A stretch of 64,000 nt of DNA from Patiria miniata (Eukaryota > Echinodermata > Asteroidea > Valvatida > Asterinidae), in assembly GCF_015706575.1 (NCBI RefSeq), contig NW_024037058.1, positions 4,643,754-4,707,753 of the forward strand. Reading direction: 5' to 3'. The position numbers and the translations under genes are program-made. Under the pieces are notes generated by a model. That model worked only from the letters and a program-made list of their open reading frames with translations, was not told where the DNA came from and did no database searches. Below, in pieces: positions 1 through 11,955 of this stretch (position 1 is the stretch's first letter; each line of letters starts with the position of its first letter).

Positions 1-887
1 GATGGACTTTTGTAACAGTTTAATCTTTGGGAGGGGGCTTTGTGTTCTGTTGTCTGTTTTTTTGGCGAGTCCCGCCTCAGGGTTGCTCTTGCTTCACAGG
101 CGAGTCACCTGCTTTGGGGGTGAAATATGCTTGTGAAGAACTTGTCATCACACACAGCCTTATATACACGGCCTTACATACGTATACTTGAGAGGAGACC
201 TTTGTTTCCCTTCTGTTGTTATTCCTATTGAAATCTCAAACTCCATAGTGTTTCCCTTATGGGGTGGATTGATTTCTAAAGACTTTCTAAAGGTCTATTC
301 TATCGTGTTTTTTACCCAATAAGGAACCCTATACATTACTAGTTTGTTTATGGTGTAAATCAAGGATTTTCTTTTGCTCCTCTAAATACCTTTTTCCTTT
401 GTTTGTTCTTTAACTTTTTCGCAACAGCTCTCGTTGGTTTTGTTCAAGTTTTCTAATTACAAAAGACAAATTTTAGACAACCACCCTTTGAACTTGCCTT
501 TGGAAACAGTGAAATGTAGTTGTGTTCTGTAGTTCTGTAATGGTTGACTGTGTAGCGAGTTGTCCTCAAAACATCAGAATTTTCCACATTCAGTTGAATA
601 ATGGAGGATGCCAAGGATTATTGGCCACCACTAATGTCGTTTCTCACTAGATTGCATGACACATACAAATGTTCATGCTCACATTATGAGATGTTTATTT
701 AGAGTGGACTCAGGAAGCTTCATTGTTGAATGGTTGAGACACTTGCACCTGTAATCATTATTCATGATAGGGCGCAGCTAGGATTCAAAAGTTGATATGG
801 CAAGAAACTTTAGGCAAATTCCACACACATGCGGAACTGTATTATTTAACAGGACTTTTTTCTTCTTACCTGTAAGGTGGTGAGCAG

Positions 888-1010
888 AGAAATTTTGGCA
901 ACTTGAAGAAAGACGACACCACCAGTCAACCTCTTGAGCAGACCCCTCAAACGACACCCGATGAGTCAGATCCCAAGACATCTGGCACACATACATCACC
1001 ATCTGAAAAA
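888..1010 (+). CDS. Penultimate coding exon of an unidentified gene
   Basis: A 123-nt exon (41 codons, phase 0 at both ends) lies between an acceptor ending gagcag at 887 and a donor gtaagc at 1011. It encodes a hydrophilic, Thr/Ser/Pro-rich stretch beginning RNFGNLKKDD and ending SGTHTSPSEK. It joins in frame to the exon at 1920. No domain is recognised; such composition is typical of a disordered C-terminal tail. The upstream part of the gene lies outside the window. A second possible acceptor ends at 876, so the exon start is less sure than its end. Confidence 0.55.
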
Positions 1011-1919
1011 GTAAGCTACAAAGTTGTGTCAAATATAGCAGCTAGGCTGTCTTGAAATTTTTTTGGGAAAAAAACAACTAGAAAACTTTGTCCAGATGAA
1101 GTGTTGTTCCCTTTTTTGAAAGACTACAGGTACTGATTCCTTGCTATTAATGCACTATACAACACAAACACATAATTTGTTTAGCTAATTTATGATTGTC
1201 AATTCATTTTTGTCATCTCAGAAAGAAACAAGATCTCTCAGAAAAACAGAAAAGCAATTGTTAATTGCCAGTCTTTGCCATGCATCAGACATTAAGACAC
1301 TGTGGTCACTGGCCTCTTATTAGAGCAAGAAGTTACGTGGCAGTATATGTAGTCTCGTCGGTCAGTCCATTCACAAGTCCAATCACAATCTACATGGGAT
1401 GAGCAATGATGAAGGAAAGTCTTCGTCATTAGATAGCCTGTAACAACTTAGGACTGAAGGATTTATGATACGCCATAGAAGTGTCACGTCATATGGGGTC
1501 CTCTCCAATAGTGGCGTGTCCAAACAATATCTCGTCCACCATTTTTACCATACGTTTTGCACAATTAATTTAAGAATAAGTAGGATTGGAAAATGAAACA
1601 GTGCTTCGGAGCTGACTTTATATGTAGTCTTACTCGGAACGTGACGGATGCCGTTATTTTTTTTCTCCAACTGATAAAAGAATTGATAAAAAAGTGGTCA
1701 CTGTGCTATCGCTACGTAAGGCCAGGTTTGTTTGGTTATAGTACCCTGGGCATTGCGTGACTTCGATGGCGTAAGACGTAACATAACCCCTACTGTGTAA
1801 TGACTTTGGATGGACTTGTGATGGAGCATGGTTTAAACAAGTGGATGACAAACAACATGCTACGATTCCACTCATTTTACTATCTCTGCCAATGATATTA
1901 TGAACTTTTGTCCTTGCAG

Positions 1920-1985
1920 CCAGATGATGTCAGCGAACCTCCAGCAAAGCAACCCAGACTCCACGCAGACACCACATCAAGCTGA
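1920..1985 (+). CDS. Last coding exon of the same unidentified gene
   Basis: The exon follows the acceptor ttgtccttgcag at 1908-1919 and continues the frame of the exon at 888-1010 in phase 0. It encodes PDDVSEPPAKQPRLHADTTS, one more Ser and a TGA stop at 1983-1985. The PAKQPR stretch could be a weak basic nuclear signal, but that is only a guess. Together the two exons give the last 62 residues of the protein, which show no recognisable family. Phase agreement and good splice sites support the call. Confidence 0.6.
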   Translation, partial: PDDVSEPPAKQPRLHADTTSS

Positions 1986-3490
1986 TAGCTCTAAAACTTT
2001 GCACATCTATACACACCTTCATTTCACCCCCTTGTGGCTTAGCGGATATACTTCGTCTCTGTCATGGGCCTTCAGTAGATAAAGTGCTTTATTTGTATCG
2101 GCAGAAAGGCTGGTTCCAACTTGGCACTTGAGCAAACACAAAATGCAATGCATGTATTGCGGTGTCATGCAATGCACTGCAAATTGGCAAAAGTTGAACA
2201 AAATTTCTACTCAAGTGAATTTCGTTGAGGATTCGTTGTGGTGTTAATTGTGCTTTCACTTCACATCCATGTGGAGAAGCGTGGAATGAAGCAATTTTCA
2301 CCGCAACATAAGCTTATTTCATAGTACTTGAGGTCCAAGTAAGGGTTTTTACCTATGATTTTTTGCTTAAATATCTCCATATTAAGGCGTAGCCTTTTGT
2401 AACTTTTGATGCATGTACATCATGGTTTGAGGGGAAGAAGTGTAAAATTACCGCACCTGCAGTCTTGTTCAGGGTGCCACTTCAAGCCTAGTAGAATGGT
2501 CAGTGGTAATAAGACTGCAACCGCAATCACACAGAGCCATACCTGGAGGGAATTGAATGCTTTAATTTAGTCACAATGGCATAAACTGCCTGAATCAGTA
2601 ATATCGAGTGAGAGGCTAGGCTTTTTCCTGTGAGGAACTCTTGACAGTGTCGGGTGTTTTGTTCTGTGAACACATGGATACCGCCAGCTGCATTTGCACA
2701 TGGTGCAAAAAATATTAAACTTTGTTATAGCAATGGACTCCATGCACACTACATCCTCAGCAGTTGCAAAGAAAACAATTGGGAGATTGGGAGGAGGGGT
2801 ATTTTGGACGTATTGCTGATTGGGCCTGACATTCAAGCAAAGATGTTTGTGTTTCACACCATATGCACATGAGCCAGCAGCCGCATCCCATCCCCCTAAC
2901 TGGAGCCCCAGCCTGCTTAATATTCAGACAGTTGTTAACATTTTGCAGTCTTGGAGATCATCAAATTGGAGATAAACCCAATGGCATTGTTTTGTTTTCT
3001 TGTTAAGTTCCAAATTGGTCCCAATTGATTCTAATTGGTGAGCCTCACATAAGTGTTTGTATGTACAGACATACATTGTACTCGGTATGGAAAATCCTAT
3101 GGACTGTTTTGAGAAGCTTATTTCTGTCCTTGCTCTTTGAGACCAAACATTTTGTACAGGCAACTACTTGGTTTTTTTTTAAATGTTTCTGTTCCTTTTG
3201 TACATAAAGAATTGTTTAGAGTGATGATGAACTAACCATGTGTCGAGTAGTTATCTGTGTTTATGTATTTATATCACCTGTTAAATAGAAAACTGTGGCT
3301 TATTAGTGGGAGACGGGTTCAACCCTCCACCCCGGAAAGGTTACATTTGTGTCAATTTTGTGTCTTCTTTAGCTATAGTTGGGTAGCAGTGATACGACCA
3401 CATGTTGTTGTTTTTTTTGGTTCTGTATTGTATCACGTTCTACATTTGCTGTAGATCGTTGGCCACAAATAAAATAATTATATTTGGTGA
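1986..3490 (+). other. 3' UTR of the unidentified gene, with poly(A) signal
   Basis: After the stop at 1985 there is no further good coding frame until a canonical AATAAA at 3468-3473, the likely end of the transcript. The segment contains a copy of the dispersed 3' UTR unit described at 2520-2860. Confidence 0.5.
2520..2860 (+). repeat. Diverged copy of the dispersed 3' UTR unit (R2)
   Basis: Shares long blocks with 39310-39440 and 43665-43800, for example AACTGCCTGAATCAG, CTGTGAACACATGGATACC and GCCAGCTGCATTTGCAC. In the other places the unit follows members of the TRADD-N/SAM family. Here it sits in the 3' UTR of an unrelated-looking gene, so it may be an independent repeat or the remnant of a lost family copy. 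Confidence 0.6.
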
Positions 3491-5880
3491 TTGTTTGCAA
3501 TTATGAAATTCTTGGTTAAGTATTCATGTATGTCAATAAGTGTACTACGCCATCTCTTGTTTAAAACTCCAATGCTTCTGCCAAATTATTTTTTTCAGCG
3601 AGCAATCTAAGTCTGGTGTCAAATTCGTGAGCAGGGTCAATTAGCTGACCCCATTCCTCTGTCGGTTCTGCTTGTCTGTGTTCATGGAATAGGGTTGGGT
3701 AGAAGAAGGTTCTTAATATGCGTTCCAAGAAAGTATTGACCAAATACAGTTTTATCAAACATTTTCGTGCATGGAAGCACTATTCTTTGATTTACACCAC
3801 GCATGGCTTCATTGTCCAAATTCGTGTTGGAATTCACCGTGTGTACTAGTTCCGCAAAGTCGGGTAAATATAAAAGTTGGGCATAAAATGGGAGATTTTT
3901 GTCCCTACTGTAGACGCGGGTTATATAACAATTGACAGTTATTATGAACGGCTATCCGAGTCTCGCTCACGCCTGCATGTGTGAACCCTTGCCACCACTA
4001 CATGAAACGTGTATATGAGCAGCGACTTATTAAAGACAGGATCAGGATTATTTGCAATTATCCTAAAAAGTAACCCACTGAAATATTATTATTAGAAATT
4101 TACTTCGATTGAAGATCGCACAGGCACTATACACCCCGCGAAATTATTCCCACTGGCTTGCTGTCCTTTAGATGAAACAAAATCTTTGGGTGATTTCCAA
4201 CGATCAGTCAATTGGCTTATGTTTGGAATAAAGAGTTATACTGATCAAATCGTGTTTCGTGATCAAAAGGTTTTGCATTTTTTGTTCATTTTTCTCGAAT
4301 ATTGTAATATCCACTCAGCTGAAACTTCAACAGGTTAGGATTTGAACATTCCTCGGACTTTTTGGTCCTTCATGCCTGAGCACATTAGGCCTAATTACAC
4401 CAATGGGTTTTTTAATCAACAAACATTATGCGGCCTAACTCAACCAAAGTGATATCACAGCAACACCGTCCTTGGTTATTTAGAAAAACGTAAAATATGA
4501 GTACTTTACGCCTGTACATTAAAACGGGGGGGGGGGGGGGGGGTTCTAAATTTACAAACATGATTATATAAACATAAAGCTCAGAAATTAAAGTAAACCC
4601 TACTTAAGTCGCATAAGTGGGGAGAAAATGGCAATATCAGTATAATTGCACAGGGATAGGCCCAATGTATTAAAAAAAAAAGAATACAGCCACCATTTTC
4701 ACTGACGTCGTCAGTGGAAATTTCCCTGTAATATACATGTATTTCTATAATGACCTTCAAAAAACAAGCCTGCAGTCGATACAACATTGTCTGTGACTTG
4801 CACTTCAACTCAAAGCACTACAGTATGGATCAGACTTCCGTTGAGATGATAAAAAAAAGCAATCCATAGGCATGTTGTCGCTTCTGTAAAGAAATAGTTT
4901 ATTTTACTTTCATGTGATGTGAAGTTGGGTAAACAGTGTTTTGAAATTAGTCAATATTATTTACCAAACTAGTATGAAACTGCCTGAATATTGGCTAATT
5001 TGGGTAAAACTGACTACCTTTTGGGAAGAATTTTCTACTTTATTCTACTTTTTTTGCAAATTGTAGAATCAGAGATGAAATGACCCAATGCACCGTAGTA
5101 TAATATCAATTTGCAATTTCGAAATCATTTCCTCAAGCAAACAAATTCTGTAACGAAAAAAGGGCAGTCATTGTTTGCGAAAACAAAATTCCAGCATTGC
5201 CAAATGCAGACTCGCATTCGATCTGTTATTTTAGATTAAGAACTATAACGTGTGGGTTAGGCCTACATGCATACACTTTTTATGCCTTCCCTCGAGTTTG
5301 AGTGACAGGCTACCAAATATGGCTGCGAAATTGTCATTGGCCAACAGAAAATATGCGTAGCGTGGATTATGAATGTCCATTGTTGAGCCGCCATTGTTGA
5401 AATTTAAATCACAAAAGTGCCAGAGTATTGTGCAATAACAGCTAATTTTAGAGAGTACGGGGATTCCCTTAAAGTAATGCGGTCTGTGCATGTCATTTTC
5501 CCAAAGATTGTACACTACTGGATACCCCATGGTGGTTTATTTCAACTGACAATTGTTTTGTTATCAAATGGTTCAGGTTATTTATTTGGTAACTGTTTGA
5601 ATCTCGGAGAAATATAATTGTGCATTTTATCGTAAAGAGTTGATTTGTTTTGCATTTCATCAGTTGTCTTCTTCATTTTCGTTGTAAATTTCAATCTTTC
5701 GATGAATTAAGCATAATGCTCCTGGTTATACCCTGAGCTCGTACACCCCAAAAGAGACAATTATTTAGGTATTTTAAAAGGCCAATTATTACTAATTTTC
5801 AATATCTTTTACAGGAAGGTTTCACTTTTTTGAAAGTTCAATCAGGGCTACCCCAGTTTTCTGCATGGTTGTAAGACAAA
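3490..5880. other. Intergenic, no gene seen
   Basis: No exon with convincing splice sites or recognisable protein similarity is visible. The stretch is AT-rich and holds an 18-bp poly-G run at 4526-4543. Around 5250-5530 there is an open minus-strand frame of about 95 codons, which I could not link to a family or to other exons. Confidence 0.5.
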
Positions 5881-5889
5881 GTAAATTTG

Positions 5890-6300
5890 ATGTCGGCGCT
5901 TAGAAAAAATATTCAGACGACATCCAAGGAATGTCGACCAATCGTGGAATACCCAACAAGACTGTGACGAACAAACTAATATATTAGAGTTGAGGAACGT
6001 AAACCATTGCACTTTTGCCAGTCGAATCTGACTCGCCAACACAGAAACATCCTCGGAAAACAGCTCAAATTCCACACTCGTATTGGAACCACCATATCCA
6101 TGAAATAACCTGCTTTCGTTTTAACTTGTCGCTTTTGCGACGAGCAATTTTTGTAATATTGACCCGGATATTGGCAAAGTTGTCTAATTTCTGAAAGCGT
6201 TCCGGCACTCAGACCTTCATGTCTTATCGGAGGTGAGCACTTCTGCAATAGGTCATGGCGTCCGGTCCATTGCTTCTACTACTAATGACTATGACTTTAA
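5890..6300 (+). pseudogene. Copy A: relic of exons 1-2 of the TRADD-N/SAM family
   Basis: The stretch 5890-6075 aligns to exon 1 of copies B and E. It starts ATGTCGGCG (E has ATGTCGGTC) and ends with GGAAAACAGCTCAAATTCC (B has GGAAAGCAGCTCAAATTCC), but carries stops inside the frame. Intron 1 is shortened and keeps the conserved GTCGCTTTTGCGAC stem-loop. From about 6209 the start of exon 2 is recognisable (GACCTTCATGTCTTATCGGA against GACCTTTATGTCTCATCGG in E). After about 6300 the match jumps to family 3' UTR sequence, so the TRADD-N and SAM coding parts are deleted. It cannot make the full protein. Confidence 0.75.
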
Positions 6301-6547
6301 TTCACTGCCAAATGTGGGACATGTCTTATACGATCAAATCTATTCTGTATCACAAGCATAACGTTACATTTTCAGGCATTTCCATTAAAAAAAATATTTT
6401 TGAATATTTTATATTGGCTTATATTTTATATGAATGATGGATAAATACCAGATATGAGAATCTTGGTGGTTTTGTTAATTGAAGATGTAGAAGATTGTTA
6501 CCAATGTACATAGTTTTTATATTTTGAAACTTTGATTATAATTTGAA
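6300..6547 (+). repeat. 3' UTR remnant of copy A
   Basis: Matches 37470-37745 and 50265-50410: the blocks CATGTCTTATACGATCAAATC, ACGTTACATTTTC and TTGAAACTTTGATTATAATT occur in the same order. This marks the end of a deleted gene copy. The sequence is then broken by the fold-back element starting at about 6548. Confidence 0.55.
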
Positions 6548-6943
6548 CTAGACTTGACTCAAGTCGGAAATGCTATAAGTCGGTATCTTACAAAAAAAGT
6601 TGCGAAAATCACTTAGTTTACGCCTTTCCTGATGCCCGACAAGGTACACTTCAGCGCGCGTTCTATTTCAGTGCCGTATAACAATGCGCACACACTGTAT
6701 GTAGGCCTACATTGTACAACACATGCATTACACGTAAATTTGTGTGCATGTATTCATGGGCGTCGCCAGGATTTTTTCTAGAGGGGGGGCAAAAAATTTG
6801 TTTTGCCAAAAATGCTTGCATTTCTCAACATATTCTCGATTTATCAGTTTTAGAGGGGGGCAGGGAAATGTGGCCCACTCCCCCCCCCCCCCTACACCAC
6901 TTTGTCTTCCCGCCTCTTTTTCTTTTCTTTCCTGTTTTCTCTT

Positions 6944-6974
<31 letters not shown>

Positions 6975-7592
6975 GCTTTTCGGGGGGGGGGGGGGCAAGT
7001 GCCCCCCCTTGCCCCCTCCTCGCTACGCCCATGCATGTATTGCAGACATGTGCATACAATGTGGTGCAAAAGTAAGCAATAGACCGCTTGCAGACGCGTT
7101 CGATAATCGACGCGCGAAGGCACGCGACGCCATGTTGTGGGACAGGCGTATATCTATCCACGCACATTTTGTCCATTAACATGGCGTCGCTCACCTTAGC
7201 GCGTCAATTATCGAACGCGTCTGCAAGCGGTCTATTCCGACTTGATCAATCTGCCATCAGCACCCCCTCGCGTGACGTGAACGCGCACGTTTTCATCGAT
7301 GCATATGCAACACCATCTCTATGCATATGCAGCAACATCGCTTGACCAATCAAATTGCTAACTTTTGCACCACATGTATGCACATGCTCTGCAATACATG
7401 CAAACCGATGCGAACACATGTACGTGTAATACGCGTGTTGTACCAGTGTGTGCGCATTGTTATACGGCACTGAAAAGGAACGCGCACTGAAGTGTACCCT
7501 GTCGGGCATCTGGAAAGACGTAAACTAAGCGATTTTTGCTACTTTTCTTTTAAGATACCGACTTAAAGCAATTCCGACTTGAGTCAAGTCTA
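6548..7592. mobile_element. Fold-back element with ~200-bp inverted arms
   Basis: The arm at 6548-6750 (starting CTAGACTTGACTCAAGTCGG) returns as its reverse complement at about 7385-7592 (ending GACTTGAGTCAAGTCTAG). Inner inverted blocks also pair: AGACCGCTTGCAGACGCG near 7081 with its complement near 7217-7235. No transposase frame is present, so this is a non-autonomous DNA element. A second repeat is nested in its left half. Confidence 0.7.
6755..7035 (+). repeat. Nested G-rich repeat with GGGCGTCGCCAGGA start
   Basis: Starts GGGCGTCGCCAGGATTTTTT and ends CCTCGCTACGCCC, with poly-G/poly-C and a CTT microsatellite inside. It interrupts the fold-back element. A reverse-orientation relative lies at 41806-42158. 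The family is probably a dispersed short non-autonomous element. Long proline- or arginine-rich frames across it are translation artefacts. Confidence 0.6.
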
Positions 7593-7719
7593 GTATACGA
7601 TATGGATTATGACAGCCGCGTTTTTCGCTAAAAAAAACCCCTGTATCTGTGGTTGTAAAGGCACGAAAGGGGTACGTACATTTAAAACAAATCTTTGCTA
7701 ATTTAAACATTAGGAACAT

Positions 7720-8500
7720 TTAAATTAGTAGTTCGTTTTGTTATTCGGCGCAGCGCGCGCAAGCATTGGCACGACGCACAGGCACGCGCGTTAGATTTTG
7801 AACACTTTTGTTGCTTCAAACGAACAAAATGCACAAATTACAAATGATGGACTATATCTTTAATATGCATTCATAAATACCTAAGACAGTTTACGCATTC
7901 CTGTTGGACGAGAGCCCGTCACGTGGCCGGTCTTAAACGGATGATAAAGACATGGCTAGCTGGTCTTAAACACTTTTCCAGTGTCACAATAAAATATGGA
8001 CTCCTAAAAATCCAGTGCCTCTTATCGTTTCGTTGGTTGAACGTTCACAATCCTCACGTAGGCATGCGCAACACTACCAGGGAACTTATAGTTCTAAATT
8101 CAAAACGCAACGCGCCAGGTGCGTTCTGCGTGACATCGCGCAGAACACGATACGCGCGCGTCAATCTCCAAAAAAAGGGTTGTTTACATCTTACTCGCCA
8201 GCTGAACACTCAAAGAGGGATGCAAGAGGGATGTTTCAAAAAGCATGAAGTGAATTTGTTGAACAAAATCGGGATGTTTTAAACGAATTATATGATTTTC
8301 TTTTTACCGAAAAGGTATTTATGAATGGGAATAAATATGTGCTCCGTCGGTACTTATCACTCTGTTTAAGACCACTTAGAGTCTGGGAGCTGATAATTAC
8401 CCTCGCCTCCGGCTCGGGTAATTATCAGCACCCAGACTCTAAGTGGTCTCTTAAACAGAGTGATAAAAACCTCCGGAGCACACATTAATTTATTCCCTTA
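7720..8500. mobile_element. Non-autonomous element with terminal hairpin, copy 1
   Basis: About 600 bp (including GCAACAAAAGTGTTCAAAATCT-like and GCGCAGAACGC-rich parts) followed by a ~170-bp palindrome at 8330-8500. The palindrome stem contains CACTCTGTTTAAGACCACTT, and the loop is near 8410. The whole block reappears inverted at about 21650-22990. No coding potential is seen. Confidence 0.6.
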
Positions 8501-8519
8501 TTATACAGTATTAGGCCTA

Positions 8520-8645
8520 CATGTATACAGTAGTGGGTTTCTCAATCCCTGTAGCTGCATACAGTGATCAGTGTGTTTGTGATGTGGACTAGCCATTTTC
8601 GAACGTATTCCCTGAATCTATTTTATTGTAGGGGACCCAATGATA
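8520..8645 (+). repeat. Fragment of the dispersed 3' UTR unit (R4)
   Basis: Carries GGGTTTCTCAATCCCTGTAG, then GATCAGTGTGTTTGTGATG and CCCTGAATCTATTTTAT, in the order seen at 43515-43910 but with the middle part missing. It probably belongs to the disrupted copy A. Confidence 0.55.
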
Positions 8646-8822
8646 CCCCTGATCTTTAATTTAGTACGTGTACTGAGTTCATCACGAGTTTTAATCATTG
8701 GAAATGCGGGCCCAAGGACCTTAAAATGTAACAATATCAACTGATATCAACTTTAAGTTTTTTTCCGAGGGGTTTAGACTTAACTACACGGGCATATAAA
8801 TACCGCCAACGCGGGTTTTGGC

Positions 8823-9458
8823 CAGTGTGGCCACTGCTTGAAAAAAATTCAAGATCTTGAAAAATTGAGACCCAACTTGAAAACTTGAAAAAAAAATGAA
8901 AAAGCAAGAAATCTTGAAAGTTTTCAACTAAAAGTACAAAACCATCTGTTTTGTAGAAACTTTGACAACTTTTTCCACTGAACACCCGAGCTTTTTAGAG
9001 ACTTTTATTTTTACTTTGTAATTCTTTTAGCATTGGCGCGCTATACATGTACTAACGGTCATACCCTGCAGTGTATGTAAGCTTTATATAGGCTAGGCAC
9101 TGCGACGCGCGCTTCATTACATGCCCTCTCCGGGAGAGGGCATTGTGACCGTTTTAGCCGATTTTCGGCTAACTTTGACAGAATTTTTGTTAAAAAAAGA
9201 GTTTGACTGAAAATTTGACAGTATGGATTTTTTTGGCAGATTTCTGGCAGGATTCTGCAAAAATGGTATTTGGACAGAAAATTAACGGCACATTTGAAAA
9301 AAAAATGGCACATTTGTTGAAAAGAGCTTCAATCCTTTCAAAAAAACCTTTGCATAATGGGACAGGTTGGCTGGTCTAGTAATTTTCATAGGCTTGAAAA
9401 ATCTTGAAAAATTTTAGATGGCGATCTTGAAAAAAACAAAAACAGAGTGGCCACACTG
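8823..9458. mobile_element. hAT-like non-autonomous DNA transposon
   Basis: Terminal inverted repeats begin CAGTGTGGCCACT and end AGTGGCCACACTG. The element is bounded by a perfect 8-bp target duplication, GTTTTGGC at 8815-8822 and at 9459-9466. An 8-bp duplication and CA..TG termini are hallmarks of the hAT superfamily. The 636-bp interior has no transposase. It contains a segment (about 9140-9260, around GTGACCGTTTTAGC) related to sequence inside the palindrome arms at 23.88 and 26.70 kb. Confidence 0.85.
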
Positions 9459-9639
9459 GTTTTGGCACCGCCTGCCCGACTCTTTGCAAGTAATCATGTC
9501 CTTTCTTTTACTCCCATTTTTGTAGCGTAAAATTCATTATTTTGTGGAAACTTTTGGGGTCAGATGGCCTACTACCTTTACCGCAATTTATCATAGACTG
9601 GTTTAATAAGGATGGGGATGGCTTTTGTTGAATTGAAAA

Positions 9640-10400
9640 TGTGGAATTTAGGTGAAGTTTGAGGTAGTGTAATCAGGGGTGTGAAATCTCGGCTTTAAAG
9701 CTGATTTCAGCTTTTTTGTGTGTTGGATTTCAGCTTTTTTCAGCTTTTTCCCTCACTCGCTGTGTACAAAAGTATAGGAGATTTTCAAAGTTGAGCTTTT
9801 TCACACCTTTTTCAGCTGTTTTCAGCTATTTTTATCAGTGGTCACTCACACCCTTGTGTAATGTTGGAACTTTAACGTTGATTTTTGACAATAGTGACAT
9901 GTACATGTATGTGCGTTGTGACTGTGTAAAACATCACATGGGTTAACGTGCAAGACTTACGAAATTAATTGGATTGTGGGATTAGATTTGGATTTTATGT
10001 GACATCAGTAATTTAACTGTTAACACCTTTACATGTGTGGGATATAGTGTAGTTACCCTTGAATTTTGGATCGCTCGCTGTCAAGTTTAGTAGGCATGGC
10101 GGCCGTGTTGGATACTCGGGGAGGGTTTGTGTGTGTGCGGTGAGTGTGCGTGCGATCGTCGGTCAGCCAGCGCGCGGGGTTGACCTGTCTGCTTGATATG
10201 TGTCCCTGACCCGTGTAGCCGGCGCTGCCTTCATGCCTATTCAGTTACATGTATGTTGTTTTAAGTTCAGTGTGGCACGAATTGGTTATTATTGTTTAAT
10301 GTTTATTGTGTATGTTTATTGATAATGAATTATGTGTAACAAAATTAACAGACCGCCTGCCCGACTCTTTGCAGGTAGCCCCTGCTAATAACACTCGTGA
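9640..10400. other. Intergenic, TTTCAGCTTTT-rich, no gene seen
   Basis: From 9670 to 9850 the motif TTTCAGCTTTT recurs several times between AGGGGTGTGAAA and TCACACCCTT, which suggests a small decayed inverted-repeat element. From 9860 to 10400 I see no exon or recognisable repeat. A poly-C run at 10430-10441 follows. Confidence 0.4.
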
Positions 10401-10439
10401 ACCTGCGTGCCTGGCCCCCTCCTTCCTCCCCCCCCCCCC

Positions 10440-11113
10440 CCGCGAAAAGAAATTCCCCGCATTGCGCAATCGACTCGGGGATTTCCCCGATCATTATTTT
10501 TCCCTCGAATGAGAGAAAAGCGGTTAGTCATTGTGCGTGAAAAAAACTTCCCGCATTGCGAAAAGCGGTTAGTCATTGTGCGTGAAAAAAAACTTCCCGC
10601 ATTGCGCAAGGGGCCTCGGGATTTCTGTTGGCTGTGCAGCCTGTACCATTTTCCCGAAAGGTTGTACATTAATCATGGATGTTTATCATAACCGACAATC
10701 TAGATGTTTTTCTCTTAAAATTGTATAGTTATTTTCGATAACTTTTTGAGTTTTTGAGAAGTATTATTGTTCTTACGAAACAAGCCTTTTTTTATCGCAG
10801 AGAAGGGATTTTTTTTTTCGTTTTGATACTTTTTTTTTTATAATATATTTTCCGTACCTACCCCCGAGCACGCATGCCCCTATTCTGGCTGTGCATATTA
10901 TATGCACGCACAGAGCAACGGGAAGAAAATCGTTTGTTATACAAAGTTCAAGGTAATAGCTTCTGTTGAAGAAAGTTCAAGTTAATAGACTACGTGCAAT
11001 CCATGGCATCATACAGTTCCTTTTGCAATAAAATTCCCCCTTTTGGCAGTTGAGTTATCAGGGCTTCCGAAGTCAAAGGTTTCTGTCTACCAGTTCAGTC
11101 AGACAAAGTCAAA
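10440..11113 (+). promoter_or_regulatory. Promoter and 5' UTR of copy B, shared with copy E
   Basis: Long blocks match the region upstream of copy E (44920-45511). Examples are ATTCTGGCTGTGCATATTAT followed by ATGCACGCAC near 10880-10910, AACGGGAAGAAAATC, and GGTTTCTGTCTACCA just before the start codon. The TATTATAT stretch near 10895-10902 is the best TATA candidate. A 45-46-bp direct duplication (AAAAGCGGTTAGTCATTGTG...) occupies 10516-10606 and is single in E. Conservation of non-coding DNA immediately upstream of both first exons supports a regulatory role. Confidence 0.55.
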
Positions 11114-11297
11114 ATGATGCCGTTCAAGAAGTTCTTTGCAAAATGCCGAGGATGCCCAAGTAAAAACGACCAACGGAGCACACCTAAACGAGGCGGTAGA
11201 GAGCAGACTATTGAGGAACTAGTACTCGATCGTTTACCTCTGGAAACCGACTCGATCGACGCGGAAACGTCCACGGAAAGCAGCTCAAATTCCATCA
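11114..11297 (+). CDS. Copy B exon 1 (N-terminal leader)
   Basis: Begins with two Met codons (MMPFKKFFAKCRGC) and ends in an acidic, Ser/Thr-rich stretch (SIDAETSTESSSNSI) before the donor gtaagt. Copy E exon 1 has the same end (GSIDAETSTESISESI) while its beginning differs. The homologous ATG in E and the relic in A support this start. No domain is recognised. Confidence 0.75.
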
Positions 11298-11750
11298 GTA
11301 AGTATAAAACACTTAAATCGGGAATAAACATGCATCAAAAGTCATAATCACTGGAATGTAGATGAAATTATCTATACATTTTAATTGTTATTTTCGCTAC
11401 AATAATTTGTCGCTTTTGCGACTTAATTTGTTTGGACTTGTTATATAATAATTTTAGGCCATCAGCTGAAACTCAAAACCGGCTGTAAAATGAGTTTCGT
11501 TCCAGCAACACTGGGTCTACTTTTTTAATGCACATATGCTGGGTTCAGTACATCACAAACACTATGTCAAAAGTTCTCCAGCAAATATGCTGCAGTTTTT
11601 TTTACACCTCATCAAAGTTTGCCAATGTTATGTATGTATGCTAAAAACCCCACATTTTCCAGTTTGAGGCCTTGCGTTGGCACTTCCAATTTCAAAACTA
11701 CGCACGTACAGCACTATAGCTTGTCATATCCTAGAAACTCCTGACTCTAG

Positions 11751-11955
11751 AAACTCCTGGGTCAGACTCAGTCTGCTCAGTCCTTTTCCGGGTCAAAAAT
11801 TGACCCCATTTGGAGTCATAAATGACCCCTTTGGAGTAAAAAAAAGACATGTTTCTCGGTCATTTTGACTGAAATGTGTATTTTTTTTTACCCAGAAAAG
11901 GACTGAGCAAATTTGGATTCAGATTCTGGGTCAATTTGACCCAGGAGATTTTGGA
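11751..11955. repeat. Short inverted-repeat (MITE-like) element in intron 1 of B
   Basis: AACTCCTGGGTCAGACTCAG at 11752 and GCTCAGTCCTTTTC are mirrored by GAAAAGGACTGAGC and GGGTCAATTTGACCCAGGAG near 11898-11948. The interior has no coding potential. Confidence 0.5.

Noticed and set aside
5243-5617. Two overlapping frames of 66-95 codons on opposite strands
   Set aside because: No splice signals, no family match and no copy elsewhere in the array.
6712-7194. Several proline-, phenylalanine- or arginine-rich frames
   Set aside because: Translations of poly-G/poly-C and CTT runs in a nested repeat.
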